The notes beneath the pieces were generated by a model, which saw nothing but the letters and a program-made list of their open reading frames with translations, searched no databases and had not been told where the DNA came from. This document shows positions 51,882 through 61,001 of a stretch of 63,251 nt of DNA, piece by piece. The DNA is from Parasporobacterium paucivorans DSM 15970 (GTDB taxonomy: Bacteria > Bacillota > Clostridia > Lachnospirales > Lachnospiraceae): positions 1 through 63,251 of the forward strand of contig NZ_FQYT01000018.1 of NCBI RefSeq assembly GCF_900141895.1, read 5' to 3'. A program made the position numbers and the translations under genes. Position 1 is the stretch's first letter, and each line of letters begins with the position of its first letter.

Positions 51882-54533
51882 ATGAAAACAAAAGTAAAGC
51901 CATTGGTCAGCTTGAATGTGAATCCATGTAAAATGTGCATGCCGATGGGAGCGGTCACGGCCATGTACGGCATAAAGAAATCCATGTCGATTCTTCATGG
52001 TTCCCAGGGCTGCTCAACTTATATACGGAGACATATGGCGACTCACTACAATGAACCGGTGGATATTGCGTCCACCTCGCTGACAGAACATGGAACCGTG
52101 TATGGAGGAGAGGAAAATCTCCTGAAAGGCCTGAAAAATCTTATAGAACTATACAATCCCGAAGTTATCGGAGTTTCCACAACCTGCCTGTCCGAGACGA
52201 TTGGCGAGGACATTGCAAGGATGATAGAGAAATTTTATGAACTGAATCCGGAATATGCTTACATTCGGATTATTCCCATCCATTCCCCCGGATACGGCGG
52301 TACCCAGTTCGACGGGTATTTCAGAGGGCTTTATCAGATCGTGTCGCATCTGGCGCGAGAATGTGAAAAAAACAATAAGATAAACGTGGTGACGGGAATG
52401 CAGAGTCCCTCGGATATCCGGTTTTTAAAGAAAGAATTTGCCAGATTCGGACTGGAGGCGATTTTTCTGTCTGATTTGTCGGACAATCTGGACGGCGGAT
52501 ATTCGGAAAAATACAGCCGGCTCCCATCAGGGGGTACTTCCGTAAGCGAAATAGAGCAGATGGGAGGGGCGGCCTGCACGGTTGAGTTTGTGGGGATGGA
52601 TTTGGAATACTCCCCCGGACAATACCTGGCCGACCGGTTCGGTGTTCCCCTCAAAAAGCTGATGCTCCCTGTTGGGCTCAGGGATACGGATGAATTTTAC
52701 CGGGGGCTGTCTGAGCTTTCCGGAATGAAAATCCCAGAGGAAGTGGAACTTGAGCGAGGCAGATACCTGGATGCGATGATCGATTCCCATAAATACAGCG
52801 GTGACGGAAGAGCAGTAATCTATGGAGATCCTGATTTCGTCCTGTCTACGGTAAGGCTGTGCGTGGAAAATGGAGTTATGCCGGTAGTAGCGGCAACAGG
52901 CAGCACCTGCAAGATGCTGAAGCCCCTTCTGGAAAAAGAAATCAAGCCGCTGGGAGATATGATATTTGAAGAAAACTATTGCATAGTTGATGATATAGAT
53001 TTCAAGACGATGGAAGAGCTGGCAGTTTCAGGAAATGCCAATCTGATGATAGGCAATTCAGATGGCAGAAGGATTGAAGAGAACATGAGCATACCTTTAG
53101 TCAGGAGGGGATTCCCCATTCATGACAGGGTTGGCGGCCAGCGCCTGCGGATGCTTGGATTTGCAGGAAGCCTTATGTACCTGGATGAGATTACAAACGC
53201 GGTGTTAGCCTGTAAGGAAAGGGGATTCAGAAAAGAATTGTATAATGAATATTATAAAGATACCCCCATCGACCAGGGGATAAGGGAAGAGGTCCTGGAT
53301 ACGGCTGCGATTAAAAAACGGGAGATTGAAGAAAAGACAAAAACCCATCCCTGCTATAACTGCGGGGCACATGAGTATGCAAGGATCCACCTCCCGGTCG
53401 CTCCACACTGCAACGTCCAGTGCAACTATTGTGTCAGAAAATTTGACTGTCCCAACGAAAGCAGACCCGGTGTGACGACGAAAGTCATGACCCCGGAGGA
53501 AGCTTTCGACCGGTACATAAGCGTCAAGGAAAAAGTCCCAAATCTTTCTGTCGTGGGGATAGCGGGTCCCGGAGACGCGCTGGCCAATTTTGGGGATACG
53601 AAGCGGACGCTCGAACTGATCAGGGAATACGATCCGAAGGTGACATTCTGTCTCTCCACCAACGGCCTCATGCTCCCGAAATATGCGGATGAGCTGATAA
53701 AACTCGGCGTGAGCCATGTTACGGTAACCATCAATGCAGTTGACCCCAGAATAAGCGCCAAAATCTATAAATTTATCGATTACATGGGCATCCGATTCAC
53801 AGGGGAAAATGCCGGCGCCATCCTTCTGTCGAACCAGCTCAACGGAATCCGGCTGCTTGCTTCCCAAGGAATAATTTGCAAGGTCAACATTGTGACGCTC
53901 AAGGGAATTAACGATACACATATCCCGGAAGTTGTCAGCAAAATGAAAAGCCTGGGATGCTACGTCACCAACATCATGCCAATGATACCCGTAAAAGGCA
54001 GCGCATTCGAGAATCTGGTTCCGGCAAGCAACAAGGAAGTCAATGCAATCAGGGATATCTGCGGCGAAACAATGCTTCAGATGTACCACTGCAGACAGTG
54101 CAGGGCCGACGCAGTCGGCAGGCTGGACAACGACATTTCGCTTGAAGTAAACGAGAAACAGCAGGGAGAACCGGCGGAGCAGAGCAGGGATCAGGAACAG
54201 TCAGCCCGGTTCGCCGTAGCCTCAAAAAGCGGAACGCTGGTTGACCAGCATTTCGGACAGATCCAGGAAGTATACATATATGAGAGCAAAAATGATGAGG
54301 TCAGATTTGTCGAAAGAAGGAAGATCGACCAGTATTGTACGGGTGCCGAAAACTGTGACCATAAAGAAGGCAAGATCGACAGCATCATAAGCATGATAGA
54401 GGACTGCAAAGGGGTGATAGCGATGAGAATCGGAGAAGAACCCCGCAATAAACTCACGGAAAAGGGAATATTCGTATACCCCACTTATGACAGAATTGAG
54501 GACGCCGTCAAAAAGGCGACTTCAATGATTTAA
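51882..54533 (+). CDS. nifN-B: NifN-NifB-NifX-like fusion protein
   Basis: An 883-residue fusion. Residues 1-430 are NifN, the partner of NifE (NPCKMCMPMGAV, HGSQGCSTYIRRH, STTCLSETIGED, VRRGFPIHDRVGGQ). Residues about 480-770 are NifB, a radical SAM enzyme making NifB-co: CNVQCNYCVRKF is its C-x3-C-x2-C motif, followed by GIAGPGDALAN and NIVTLKGINDTHI. The last 110 residues (FAVASKSGTLVDQHFGQIQEV onward) form the NifX/NafY-like cofactor-binding domain. The NifN-B fusion is characteristic of clostridia and would pass NifB-co directly to the NifEN scaffold. Start ATG 51882 after AGGTG; the 10 upstream codons in frame lie in nifE. Confidence 0.94.
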   Translation: MKTKVKPLVSLNVNPCKMCMPMGAVTAMYGIKKSMSILHGSQGCSTYIRRHMATHYNEPVDIASTSLTEHGTVYGGEENLLKGLKNLIELYNPEVIGVSTTCLSETIGEDIARMIEKFYELNPEYAYIRIIPIHSPGYGGTQFDGYFRGLYQIVSHLARECEKNNKINVVTGMQSPSDIRFLKKEFARFGLEAIFLSDLSDNLDGGYSEKYSRLPSGGTSVSEIEQMGGAACTVEFVGMDLEYSPGQYLADRFGVPLKKLMLPVGLRDTDEFYRGLSELSGMKIPEEVELERGRYLDAMIDSHKYSGDGRAVIYGDPDFVLSTVRLCVENGVMPVVAATGSTCKMLKPLLEKEIKPLGDMIFEENYCIVDDIDFKTMEELAVSGNANLMIGNSDGRRIEENMSIPLVRRGFPIHDRVGGQRLRMLGFAGSLMYLDEITNAVLACKERGFRKELYNEYYKDTPIDQGIREEVLDTAAIKKREIEEKTKTHPCYNCGAHEYARIHLPVAPHCNVQCNYCVRKFDCPNESRPGVTTKVMTPEEAFDRYISVKEKVPNLSVVGIAGPGDALANFGDTKRTLELIREYDPKVTFCLSTNGLMLPKYADELIKLGVSHVTVTINAVDPRISAKIYKFIDYMGIRFTGENAGAILLSNQLNGIRLLASQGIICKVNIVTLKGINDTHIPEVVSKMKSLGCYVTNIMPMIPVKGSAFENLVPASNKEVNAIRDICGETMLQMYHCRQCRADAVGRLDNDISLEVNEKQQGEPAEQSRDQEQSARFAVASKSGTLVDQHFGQIQEVYIYESKNDEVRFVERRKIDQYCTGAENCDHKEGKIDSIISMIEDCKGVIAMRIGEEPRNKLTEKGIFVYPTYDRIEDAVKKATSMI

Positions 54534-54548
54534 GAAAGGAGTGATGGT

Positions 54549-54857
54549 ATGGTTCAGCCAAAATATCACGTGTTTATCTGTACGAGCTGCAGAATCAACG
54601 GACAGCAGAAGGGTTTCTGCCATTCGAAGGGAGCCGTCGACCTCGTGGAAAGGTTTATGGAAGAGATAGAGGACAGAGGACTTTCGGGAGATGTAGTCAT
54701 CAACAATACCGGATGCTTTGGTATCTGTGACAGAGGCCCGATCGTGGTGGTCTATCCGGATGCGGTCTGGTATGGGAGTGTATCCGAGGAAGACGTGGAA
54801 CGGATCTTCGAAGAACATTTTGAAAATGGCAACCCCGTGAAGGACCTCATGATATAA
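54549..54857 (+). CDS. 2Fe-2S thioredoxin-like ferredoxin
   Basis: A 102-residue ferredoxin with cysteines at 11, 14, 24, 56 and 60. This is the exact pattern of the C. pasteurianum 2Fe-2S ferredoxin, whose ligands are 11, 24, 56 and 60. The sequence TSCRINGQQKGFCHSKG and NNTGCFGICDRGP fits that family. It interacts with the MoFe protein in C. pasteurianum and probably serves electron supply or cluster assembly. AAAGGAGTG precedes ATG, 15 bases after nifN-B. Confidence 0.94.
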   Translation: MVQPKYHVFICTSCRINGQQKGFCHSKGAVDLVERFMEEIEDRGLSGDVVINNTGCFGICDRGPIVVVYPDAVWYGSVSEEDVERIFEEHFENGNPVKDLMI

Positions 54858-54932
54858 CACAAGAAATTGATCCGATAGCCTGCTGCATATAAATGCGGCA
54901 GGTTAAAGGCGTTTTGAGAGGCAGGCTGATAT

Positions 54933-55916
54933 ATGATAAGAATTATTGATTCAACACTGGCCATGATGGACCGATTCGAGTGGCTTCCCGACCAGATTGC
55001 TGATTTCTGCAGCCTGATGAAGAGCATCGGGATACTGGATTTGGAAATCTCCGAGGATATCTATGGAAAGATGGGGGAACTGCCGGAGGGCATACGTCTG
55101 TACATGATGATCGGCATGCCTGAAAAGAGACATGATTACCCGGGCATATACAAATTCCTGCACCAGAAAGGAATCCCAGGGGAAGATCTGATTTGCCAGC
55201 TTCAGATAAACGATATCCGGGAGGTAATACAGATCAAATCCTATCAGGATTATGCGTGCCTGCGGATCAAGGGTCTGGATGATATGATCTGCCACAAATA
55301 CAGTGGAATCATGAAAAATATCAAGGAGAATGCCGGGAAAGCCAGGATAATATTCTGTCCGGAAAACAGCTTCGGGTGCGCGACCGCCCTGGCTGTACAA
55401 TGGATTCTCGACGGCAATAATGAAATATCAACGAGCTTTACCGGCATTGGAAACAGGGCCGCCACGGAGGAAGTGCTGATGGCCTTAAGGATTTCTTCCA
55501 GGTATAAGGTGAATCAGGACCTTTCTCCCCTGATCCGGCTGAAAGAAATGTTTGAAGATGTGACGACGGAGAGAGTCTCCCCTAACAAACCAGTGATAGG
55601 CGAAGCAATATTTGAGTTTGAAGCAGGCGTACACGTGGATGGGATTATAAAAAACCCATCAAATTTCGTTCCGTTTCTTCCGGAGCAGGTAGGACGGAAG
55701 TTCGGCATCCGGGTAGGCAAACATTCCGGAAAGAACGCAGTCATTTACAAACTGGGCGAGGCCGGAATAAAGATGGAGGAGGAAAAAGATATACTCGCCA
55801 TTCTTTCGGAAGTAAAAAAACAAGGTTCAGACCTGAAGAGGGGTCTGAAGGATGTGGAATTCTTAAGTATCGTAAACGAGGTATGTGCCGATGAAGGAAA
55901 AAAAATGGATAGTTGA
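54933..55916 (+). CDS. nifV-omega: homocitrate synthase subunit omega
   Basis: A 327-residue NifV omega chain. The N-terminal barrel-like half is present but lacks the catalytic R-D-G-E-Q start motif (it has IIDSTLAMMDRFEWLP). TSFTGIGNRAATEEVLMAL, GEAIFEFEAGVHVDGIIKNP and VGKHSGKNAVIYKL belong to the C-terminal half of homocitrate synthase. It works only with the alpha chain encoded next. Homocitrate is the organic ligand of FeMo-cofactor. Splitting NifV in two is known from C. pasteurianum. No strong ribosome site is seen; GAGAGGCAGG lies upstream. Confidence 0.9.
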   Translation: MIRIIDSTLAMMDRFEWLPDQIADFCSLMKSIGILDLEISEDIYGKMGELPEGIRLYMMIGMPEKRHDYPGIYKFLHQKGIPGEDLICQLQINDIREVIQIKSYQDYACLRIKGLDDMICHKYSGIMKNIKENAGKARIIFCPENSFGCATALAVQWILDGNNEISTSFTGIGNRAATEEVLMALRISSRYKVNQDLSPLIRLKEMFEDVTTERVSPNKPVIGEAIFEFEAGVHVDGIIKNPSNFVPFLPEQVGRKFGIRVGKHSGKNAVIYKLGEAGIKMEEEKDILAILSEVKKQGSDLKRGLKDVEFLSIVNEVCADEGKKMDS

Positions 55917-56709
55917 CACCACATTGCGTGACGGCGAGCAGAGGGCGGGCATAGTTTTTAACGCGGAGGATAAAATCAGGATTGCATTGAAGCTGGATGA
56001 AATCCATGTCGGCGAGATTGAAGCCGGTATACTGGGTTCTAAAGCGGAACAGAGGGATTATATAGAAGAAATCATGCGCAGAAGGGAATATGCAAAAATA
56101 TCCATCTGGAGCAGGGCAATCAAGGAAGACATCTTGGGAATGAACACAAAATGCCCGGATATCATCCATATAGGAACGCCTGTCTCGTACGCCCAGATAT
56201 ACAGCAGGCTCAGAAAAAACAAGGTCTGGTTCCGGAAAAACTTATGCGAATGTGTGGATGCAGCCCTCACAAAAGGAGCAAGCGTGACAGTGGGATTTGA
56301 GGACGCATCCAGGGCGGATGTCGGATTTCTGATAAATACCGCAATAATGCTGAAAAATCTGGGAGTGGACACCATCCGGATCGCGGACACCGTTGGAGTG
56401 CTTACCCCCGAAAGGACCAGACGGATAATAGAAGAGATATCCTCCCAGACGGATATCGATCTGGAAATCCACGTCCATAATGACCTGGGGATGGCAGTAG
56501 CCAATTCCATCGTGGCCGCGGCTGCGGGTGTCAGATATATTGACTGCACTCTGGCCGGAATCGGCGAACGGGGAGGAAACTGCAACTTTTATCAGTTTCT
56601 TAAGGCGGCAGAAGGCTGCTTTGATTTTGGAATCGATAAGAACAAGGTTCTTTCCCTGGAAAAGGAAGTGCTGGACCTGTTGGAAAATAATTCGAAAGGA
56701 AGCAGATGA
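55891..56709 (+). CDS. nifV-alpha: homocitrate synthase subunit alpha
   Basis: A 272-residue NifV alpha chain containing the catalytic barrel: VDTTLRDGEQRAGIVF (about 8-23), GFEDASRADVGF, IADTVGVLTPE, and metal-ligand histidines in LEIHVHNDLGMAVANS. It ends after TLAGIGERGGNC-F and lacks the C-terminal half supplied by the omega chain. ATG 55891 overlaps the omega gene by 26 bases; GTG 55885 is an alternative. Confidence 0.92.
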   Translation: MKEKKWIVDTTLRDGEQRAGIVFNAEDKIRIALKLDEIHVGEIEAGILGSKAEQRDYIEEIMRRREYAKISIWSRAIKEDILGMNTKCPDIIHIGTPVSYAQIYSRLRKNKVWFRKNLCECVDAALTKGASVTVGFEDASRADVGFLINTAIMLKNLGVDTIRIADTVGVLTPERTRRIIEEISSQTDIDLEIHVHNDLGMAVANSIVAAAAGVRYIDCTLAGIGERGGNCNFYQFLKAAEGCFDFGIDKNKVLSLEKEVLDLLENNSKGSR

Positions 56710-56710
56710 C

Positions 56711-57364
56711 ATGAAGAAGATGATAGCTGTATTGTTCGATAATGAGAATAAGATCACTGATTTCATCCATGCAGACCACATTGTGGTTTATGGGAAAATG
56801 GGGGATTCCTGGTCTGTGGCGGAGGAACTGAAGGGCGTCCGGATGGAGGGGCGCGACGGCGAGGGCATCCGGACACATATGAATGAAATCATATGCCGGC
56901 TGGGTGAGTGCAAAGCCCTGGTGGGAAGCATCATAACCGGAGTACCCTATTATATACTGGAAAAAAACAGATTCATAGTCTGCGAGGCGGATGAATTCTC
57001 TGACGAACTTCTCGAACAGATGGGAACAGATTTCTATGATGTAAAAGAGGGTGCTGCGGAGGAGGACAAAAAGGAGATCCCATTGGGACCCGTGTCGACA
57101 GATAACGAGGGGAATTACTACTTTGATTATGCCGCGGCAGCGAAAAAATATCCGGAGCTCACTTCGAAAAAAGCTCTGCTTCCATTTTTCAGCAATGAGC
57201 TATTCCAGAGCGTAACAATAATATGCACCCACATCATGCCGTGGATAGATTCCTTCCTCGAACAGAGCAATCTTCAAATGGAATCGAGACGAAACGAAGG
57301 TCTGTATACAATTAAGATTTTCCATAAAATCTGCAGAAATCAGGAGGAAATGTGCAATGAGTGA
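56711..57364 (+). CDS. AnfO-like nitrogenase accessory protein
   Basis: A 217-residue protein resembling AnfO, first described beside Fe-only nitrogenase genes: IAVLFDNENKITDFIHADHI, LVGSIITGVPYYILEKNRFIVCEA, and a C-terminal helical part. Its molecular function is not established; related NafY/NifX-type folds bind cofactor. No anfHDGK is in this window, so here it is attached to a Mo-nitrogenase operon. ATG 56711 follows nifV-alpha by one base. Confidence 0.75.
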   Translation: MKKMIAVLFDNENKITDFIHADHIVVYGKMGDSWSVAEELKGVRMEGRDGEGIRTHMNEIICRLGECKALVGSIITGVPYYILEKNRFIVCEADEFSDELLEQMGTDFYDVKEGAAEEDKKEIPLGPVSTDNEGNYYFDYAAAAKKYPELTSKKALLPFFSNELFQSVTIICTHIMPWIDSFLEQSNLQMESRRNEGLYTIKIFHKICRNQEEMCNE

Positions 57365-58292
57365 ATTTAAATCCAAGTATGGAGTGATAAAGGGAATCAC
57401 CCGTGCCAGCTATTATCCGGACGGACAGCTGAGGGAGTGCAGGCTGGTTGAAGAAAACCGGATCAGTACGGAAGCAGGTATTTTGATTCCGAAATATGAT
57501 TTCTATGAGACAAGGACCAAAAGCAGGAATGCCATGGAGTTTTATGCATCGGGGGAACTTAAAAGCGCATACCTGGAAAAAAGGCAGCAAATAGAAACGC
57601 CTTTTGGGAAAATCATGGCAGAGATGGTGACCTTCTACGAAGGGGGCAGTATACGGAGAGTATTTCCTACTTACGGACAGATAAGCGGTTACTGGTCAGA
57701 GAAGGAAGAAGGGGACCTGCTGGAGGGCATCGGCATCCAGACAGACCGCCTGCAGATTAATGCAAAACTTTCCTGTATTTCCCAGTACCCGTCAGGAAAG
57801 CTGAAGAGCCTGACCCTCTGGCCAGGAGAAACCGTGACGGTCGATACGTCCTACGGGCCGGTGACGGCACGGATTGGAATATCACTATATGAAAATGGCG
57901 TGATAAAATCTCTGGAGCCTTCCCGCGGCACTCCGATTTCAACGCTGGCAGGGGAATTCATCACTTTTGACCTTAATGCAATGGGCATACATGGAGACCG
58001 CAATTCCCTCTGCTTTTATGAAAATGCCGCCATAAAAAGCTTAACAACCATGCATTCGGGAATCCGGATAGCCGGGGATGGAAAAATGGAAACCATAACA
58101 CCTGTATTGGTACCAAGCATGGCTGACATAGAGATCATGGTAATATCGCCAATAAAAATCAATTTTGGTGAAAAGGGACTGGCTGTTACGGACAGTTTGG
58201 GCGGAAAACATTTGTTTTCGGAAAAGGAATATGAGTTTACCAGTTTCCCCGTCAGTTTTGGGCAGTCATCCCCACCCGTATTTGCCGATTAA
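57357..58292 (+). CDS. MORN/YwqK-like repeat protein in the nif operon
   Basis: 311 residues with repeated units of the form Y-x-x-G-x-(I/L)-(K/R): SYYPDGQLRE, EFYASGELKS, TFYEGGSIRR, SQYPSGKLKS, SLYENGVIKS and CFYENAAIKS. About six beta-hairpin repeats in the first 240 residues resemble MORN/YwqK modules, which often act as binding scaffolds. The function is unknown. It overlaps the AnfO-like gene by 8 bases, so it belongs to the nif transcript. Its 3' end overlaps the convergent pcm gene by 27 bases. Confidence 0.7.
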   Translation: MSEFKSKYGVIKGITRASYYPDGQLRECRLVEENRISTEAGILIPKYDFYETRTKSRNAMEFYASGELKSAYLEKRQQIETPFGKIMAEMVTFYEGGSIRRVFPTYGQISGYWSEKEEGDLLEGIGIQTDRLQINAKLSCISQYPSGKLKSLTLWPGETVTVDTSYGPVTARIGISLYENGVIKSLEPSRGTPISTLAGEFITFDLNAMGIHGDRNSLCFYENAAIKSLTTMHSGIRIAGDGKMETITPVLVPSMADIEIMVISPIKINFGEKGLAVTDSLGGKHLFSEKEYEFTSFPVSFGQSSPPVFAD

Positions 58293-58850
58293 TTCTACAA
58301 ATCTTACATTTTCGACAGCCTCGCGGTATACTTCTCCGGAAGAATCTTTGGACAGCATGACCAGTTCCTGCACATCCCTGGGGCCTACTGGAATCAGCAT
58401 CCTGCCTCCCGGACTGAGCTGGTCAATCAGCTCTTCTGGAATTTCGGATGCGGCCGCAGTGACCATAATGCGGTCATAGGGGGCATTTTCACTCCAGCCG
58501 TCACTTCCGTCTCCGACCTTGTAATGTATATTTGCATATCCCATGGAATCCAGAACGTCCCTGGCCCGGTCAGACAGCTCCCGGATGCGTTCTACAGTGT
58601 AGACCTGCCCGGAAAACTCTGCCAGGATGGCAGTCTGGTACCCGGAACCGGTCCCGATTTCCAGTACCCGGCTTGACTTATCCGGCCTCAGAAGCCAGGT
58701 CATCTGCGCAACCAGGCTTGGCTGCGAGATTGTCTGTCCGAAACCGATAGGAAGAGGCTCATCGATTTGTGCGTACTGCTTATACCCGGCTTCCAGAAAA
58801 GAAGATCTGTCCAGATTTTCTGTGAACGCTATCAATTCATTGTAGTCCAT
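58266..58850 (-). CDS. pcm: protein-L-isoaspartate O-methyltransferase
   Basis: A 194-residue SAM-dependent methyltransferase that repairs isoaspartyl residues in aged proteins. The PIMT region FGQTISQPSLVAQMT (about 37-51), motif I VLEIGTGSGYQTAIL (about 62-76), VYTVERIREL and GGRMLIPVG are present. Slightly shorter than E. coli Pcm (208). AGGAGGT lies upstream of ATG 58850. Convergent with the nif operon. Confidence 0.9.
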   Translation of the reverse strand: MDYNELIAFTENLDRSSFLEAGYKQYAQIDEPLPIGFGQTISQPSLVAQMTWLLRPDKSSRVLEIGTGSGYQTAILAEFSGQVYTVERIRELSDRARDVLDSMGYANIHYKVGDGSDGWSENAPYDRIMVTAAASEIPEELIDQLSPGGRMLIPVGPRDVQELVMLSKDSSGEVYREAVENVRFVELIGKYGWG

Positions 58851-58950
58851 ATGAGGTACCTCCTGACGTTCGTTTCCTTCTCTTGCTTTTTGAATAATTC
58901 AAGTATATAGCAATCAAACGAAGAAGTATAGATTTTGTTGATAATATAGA

Positions 58951-58979
58951 TTGCAGAATTGATACAAATCCATTATAAT
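58951..58979 (+). promoter_or_regulatory. gcvH promoter
   Basis: TTGCAG (58951-58956), 17 bases, TATAAT (58974-58979). The spacer contains GATACAAAT, which resembles the sites in the methylamine control region. Confidence 0.6.
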
Positions 58980-59020
58980 TATCGCGAAGAGAAGGTTATA
59001 TAAAAAGGAGATAAGAACAT

Positions 59021-59395
59021 ATGGTACTTCCATCAGATTTGAAATACACGGTTGAGCATGCGTGGCTGAAAATAAGAGGTGATAAGGCAAGGCTGGGAAT
59101 CACGGATTATATTTTAGAACAGTTGGGGGATGTGAATTACATAGATCTCCCGGAGGTTGGCACCATGTTTTCGGCAGGGGATGTATTTACGGAAGTGGAG
59201 ACTTCAAAGACTACGCTGGAGATAACATCTCCTGTGAGCGGGGAAGTGATTTCTGTCAACGAAGAATTGAGGGATTCGCCAGGGAACTTAAATGATGATG
59301 CCTTTGCTTCCTGGATTGTGCAGATCAAGCTCAGCGACGATACGGAACTGGACGACCTGCTGACAGCAGACGAGTATGAGGAAGAAATAGGATAA
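59021..59395 (+). CDS. gcvH: glycine cleavage system H protein
   Basis: A 124-residue lipoyl carrier. YTVEHAWLKIRGDKARLGITDY opens the family fold; the lipoyl lysine lies in FTEVETSKTTLEITSPVSGEV at about residue 65. It carries the aminomethyl group between GcvP and GcvT, or serves as a lipoate donor. No other gcv genes are in the window, so it stands alone here. AAAGGAG precedes ATG. Confidence 0.92.
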   Translation: MVLPSDLKYTVEHAWLKIRGDKARLGITDYILEQLGDVNYIDLPEVGTMFSAGDVFTEVETSKTTLEITSPVSGEVISVNEELRDSPGNLNDDAFASWIVQIKLSDDTELDDLLTADEYEEEIG

Positions 59396-59404
59396 AAAAA
59401 GGCA

Positions 59405-59447
59405 AAAAAAAGAGTGGCGGTTTAACCCGCCACTTTACTTTTTTGGT
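59405..59447. terminator. shared terminator of gcvH and cspA
   Basis: GTGGCGG (59414-59420) pairs with CCGCCAC (59427-59433), with A-rich sequence before and T-rich after, so it suits both converging genes. Confidence 0.8.
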
Positions 59448-59452
59448 TTGAC

Positions 59453-59653
59453 TTATGCTAAAGTTACGTTAACAGCCTGAAGTCCTCTGTTACCCTGAGT
59501 AGTTTCGAAAGAAACTCTCTGTCCTTCATCTAAGCTTTTGAAACCGTCTGTAGCGATTCCTGAGAAATGAACGAAAATATCTTCATTATCCTCGCTTGTG
59601 ATGAAACCATATCCTTTTTGAGCGTTAAACCATTTTACTGTACCTTTTGTCAT
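59453..59653 (-). CDS. cold shock protein (CspA family)
   Basis: 66 residues, one OB-fold domain. [16 protein letters not shown] is RNP1-like, [10 protein letters not shown] contains RNP2. It acts as an RNA chaperone binding single strands. Start ATG 59653 after GGAGGTA; an upstream in-frame extension lies in the leader. Confidence 0.95.
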   Translation of the reverse strand: MTKGTVKWFNAQKGYGFITSEDNEDIFVHFSGIATDGFKSLDEGQRVSFETTQGNRGLQAVNVTLA

Positions 59654-59777
59654 TGTAAAATACCTCCTGATTTTATTATATTTTAGGGTGAAAATAAAAA
59701 TCACATATTTTCGTAAGTCTTCATAGTTAGATAATGACTTACAAAAATATGTGAATCAAACTAAACATCTAAAATAC
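59654..59777 (-). promoter_or_regulatory. cspA leader with an 18-bp inverted repeat
   Basis: The expected transcript has a leader of about 124 bases. CACATATTTTCGTAAGTC (59702-59719) and GACTTACAAAAATATGTG (59736-59753) form a long AT-rich stem with one mismatch. Cold-shock genes often have temperature-responsive leaders, and this stem could be such a switch. Confidence 0.55.
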
Positions 59778-59783
59778 TTCTTA

Positions 59784-59812
59784 AGAATACCCTGAATCCC
59801 TCATAAAGTCAA
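59784..59812 (-). promoter_or_regulatory. cspA promoter
   Basis: On the minus strand TTGACT (59812-59807), 17 bases, TATTCT (59789-59784). Confidence 0.65.
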
Positions 59813-59831
59813 GTGTTTTCGGAAAAAGAAT

Positions 59832-59860
59832 AAAGGCCTCCGCCGATGGCAGAGGCCTTT
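59832..59860 (-). terminator. terminator of the GerMN lipoprotein gene
   Basis: AAAGGCCTC (59832-59840) pairs with GAGGCCTTT (59852-59860), directly after the leftward stop. Confidence 0.8.
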
Positions 59861-59873
59861 GGAACATGTCTAT

Positions 59874-60971
59874 TTAAGGTGTATATTCCATGGCAGCATC
59901 CCAGTTTGTTTCCAGAAATTCTCCCGGTTCATAATAGAAGTGGCCTGAGGAATAGGCTCCTCCCTCGAGGGTTACTGAAACCTGGTGTGTCTGAAAATAA
60001 TATCCAAAAGTATCCGCAACGGAGGACAGAATCATGCCCTCCAGGCCGGCGCCGGCATTCATGGAAGAGACAAATTCCGAGGAAAAATCAACGGTCACTG
60101 TTTGCAGGCTGACATCATATCGAACGGACAGAAGGGATGCATCGGCGGGAATTACGGCCTGCAGACCGCTTCCGGCTGGGATATTCTTCAGGCTTTCCTC
60201 AAGTATACCTGCAATTTCCTCATTCGTATGCAGCGCTGCGGTTTTGTCAACATAAACGATCCGATCATTGTTAAAATCAGGATAATAAACACGTACGGTC
60301 TGGCTATAGGGAGTTTCCCACTCGATAAGCTCCAGTTCGCTGCTGATGGGATTTTCCGGATCGGAATCAGATATGAATTCGCTTTTGACCAGTCCGATTC
60401 CCACAACGTAATAATCCCGGGTGGTACTGTCCGTCCTCTCTGTAGTGATCTCCACAGCATCGAAAGTCCCATAAGGTACGGTAATGCTGGCTCTTGTATT
60501 CGTTATGGTCCTGACGGAACCGTCTGAAAGAGTCCAGGAATTGCCCTTCTCCAAGGGCTCCTGCATAACGACTTCTTCCATGTTGCTTTCTCCGGTGAAG
60601 TCCCATTTGAAATAGGTTTCTCCTGCAGAGTAGGCCTGGATCAATCGGCCGGAATCAATCCGGTATACCTGGACTGAGGTGGTGCCGGGGTTGACTACCC
60701 TCATCTGCATTATGTTTTCTCCAGAGTAGTCCACAAATGAATCATATTCCGCAAATTCATTTCCCAATCCCCGGTATTTCCTGTGGACGTCTCCGGAAAA
60801 AGGGAAAAAGTCCAAAACATGAAGCAGGGATGGGTCGGTGTAGGTCTCCGAGTCAGTGGTCTGGGTTTCTGTTTCAGATGAGGAGGTTTCGTCCCCACCA
60901 TCGTTCCTGCAGCCGCTGAAGCTGAGCAAGAGTGCAATTATCAAAAAGAGTGATGTGATTAATCTTTTCAT
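59874..60971 (-). CDS. GerMN-domain lipoprotein
   Basis: 365 residues. A lipoprotein signal (MKRLITSLFLIIALLLSFSGC) gives lipobox Leu-Ser-Phe-Ser-Gly-Cys with Cys near 21, then a Ser/Thr/Glu-rich linker. The middle part is beta-rich and unassigned. The C-terminal 130 residues (RVYYPDFNNDRIVYVDKTAAL, SGLQAVIPADASLLSVRYD, VDFSSEF, SVADTFGYYF) form a GerMN domain, found in spore germination and sporulation proteins. It would sit on the outer face of the membrane. ATG 60971 follows GGAGGTAC. Confidence 0.85.
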   Translation of the reverse strand: MKRLITSLFLIIALLLSFSGCRNDGGDETSSSETETQTTDSETYTDPSLLHVLDFFPFSGDVHRKYRGLGNEFAEYDSFVDYSGENIMQMRVVNPGTTSVQVYRIDSGRLIQAYSAGETYFKWDFTGESNMEEVVMQEPLEKGNSWTLSDGSVRTITNTRASITVPYGTFDAVEITTERTDSTTRDYYVVGIGLVKSEFISDSDPENPISSELELIEWETPYSQTVRVYYPDFNNDRIVYVDKTAALHTNEEIAGILEESLKNIPAGSGLQAVIPADASLLSVRYDVSLQTVTVDFSSEFVSSMNAGAGLEGMILSSVADTFGYYFQTHQVSVTLEGGAYSSGHFYYEPGEFLETNWDAAMEYTP

Positions 60972-61001
60972 AACGTACCTCCATGGGGCCGTCAGCAAGA
61001 A

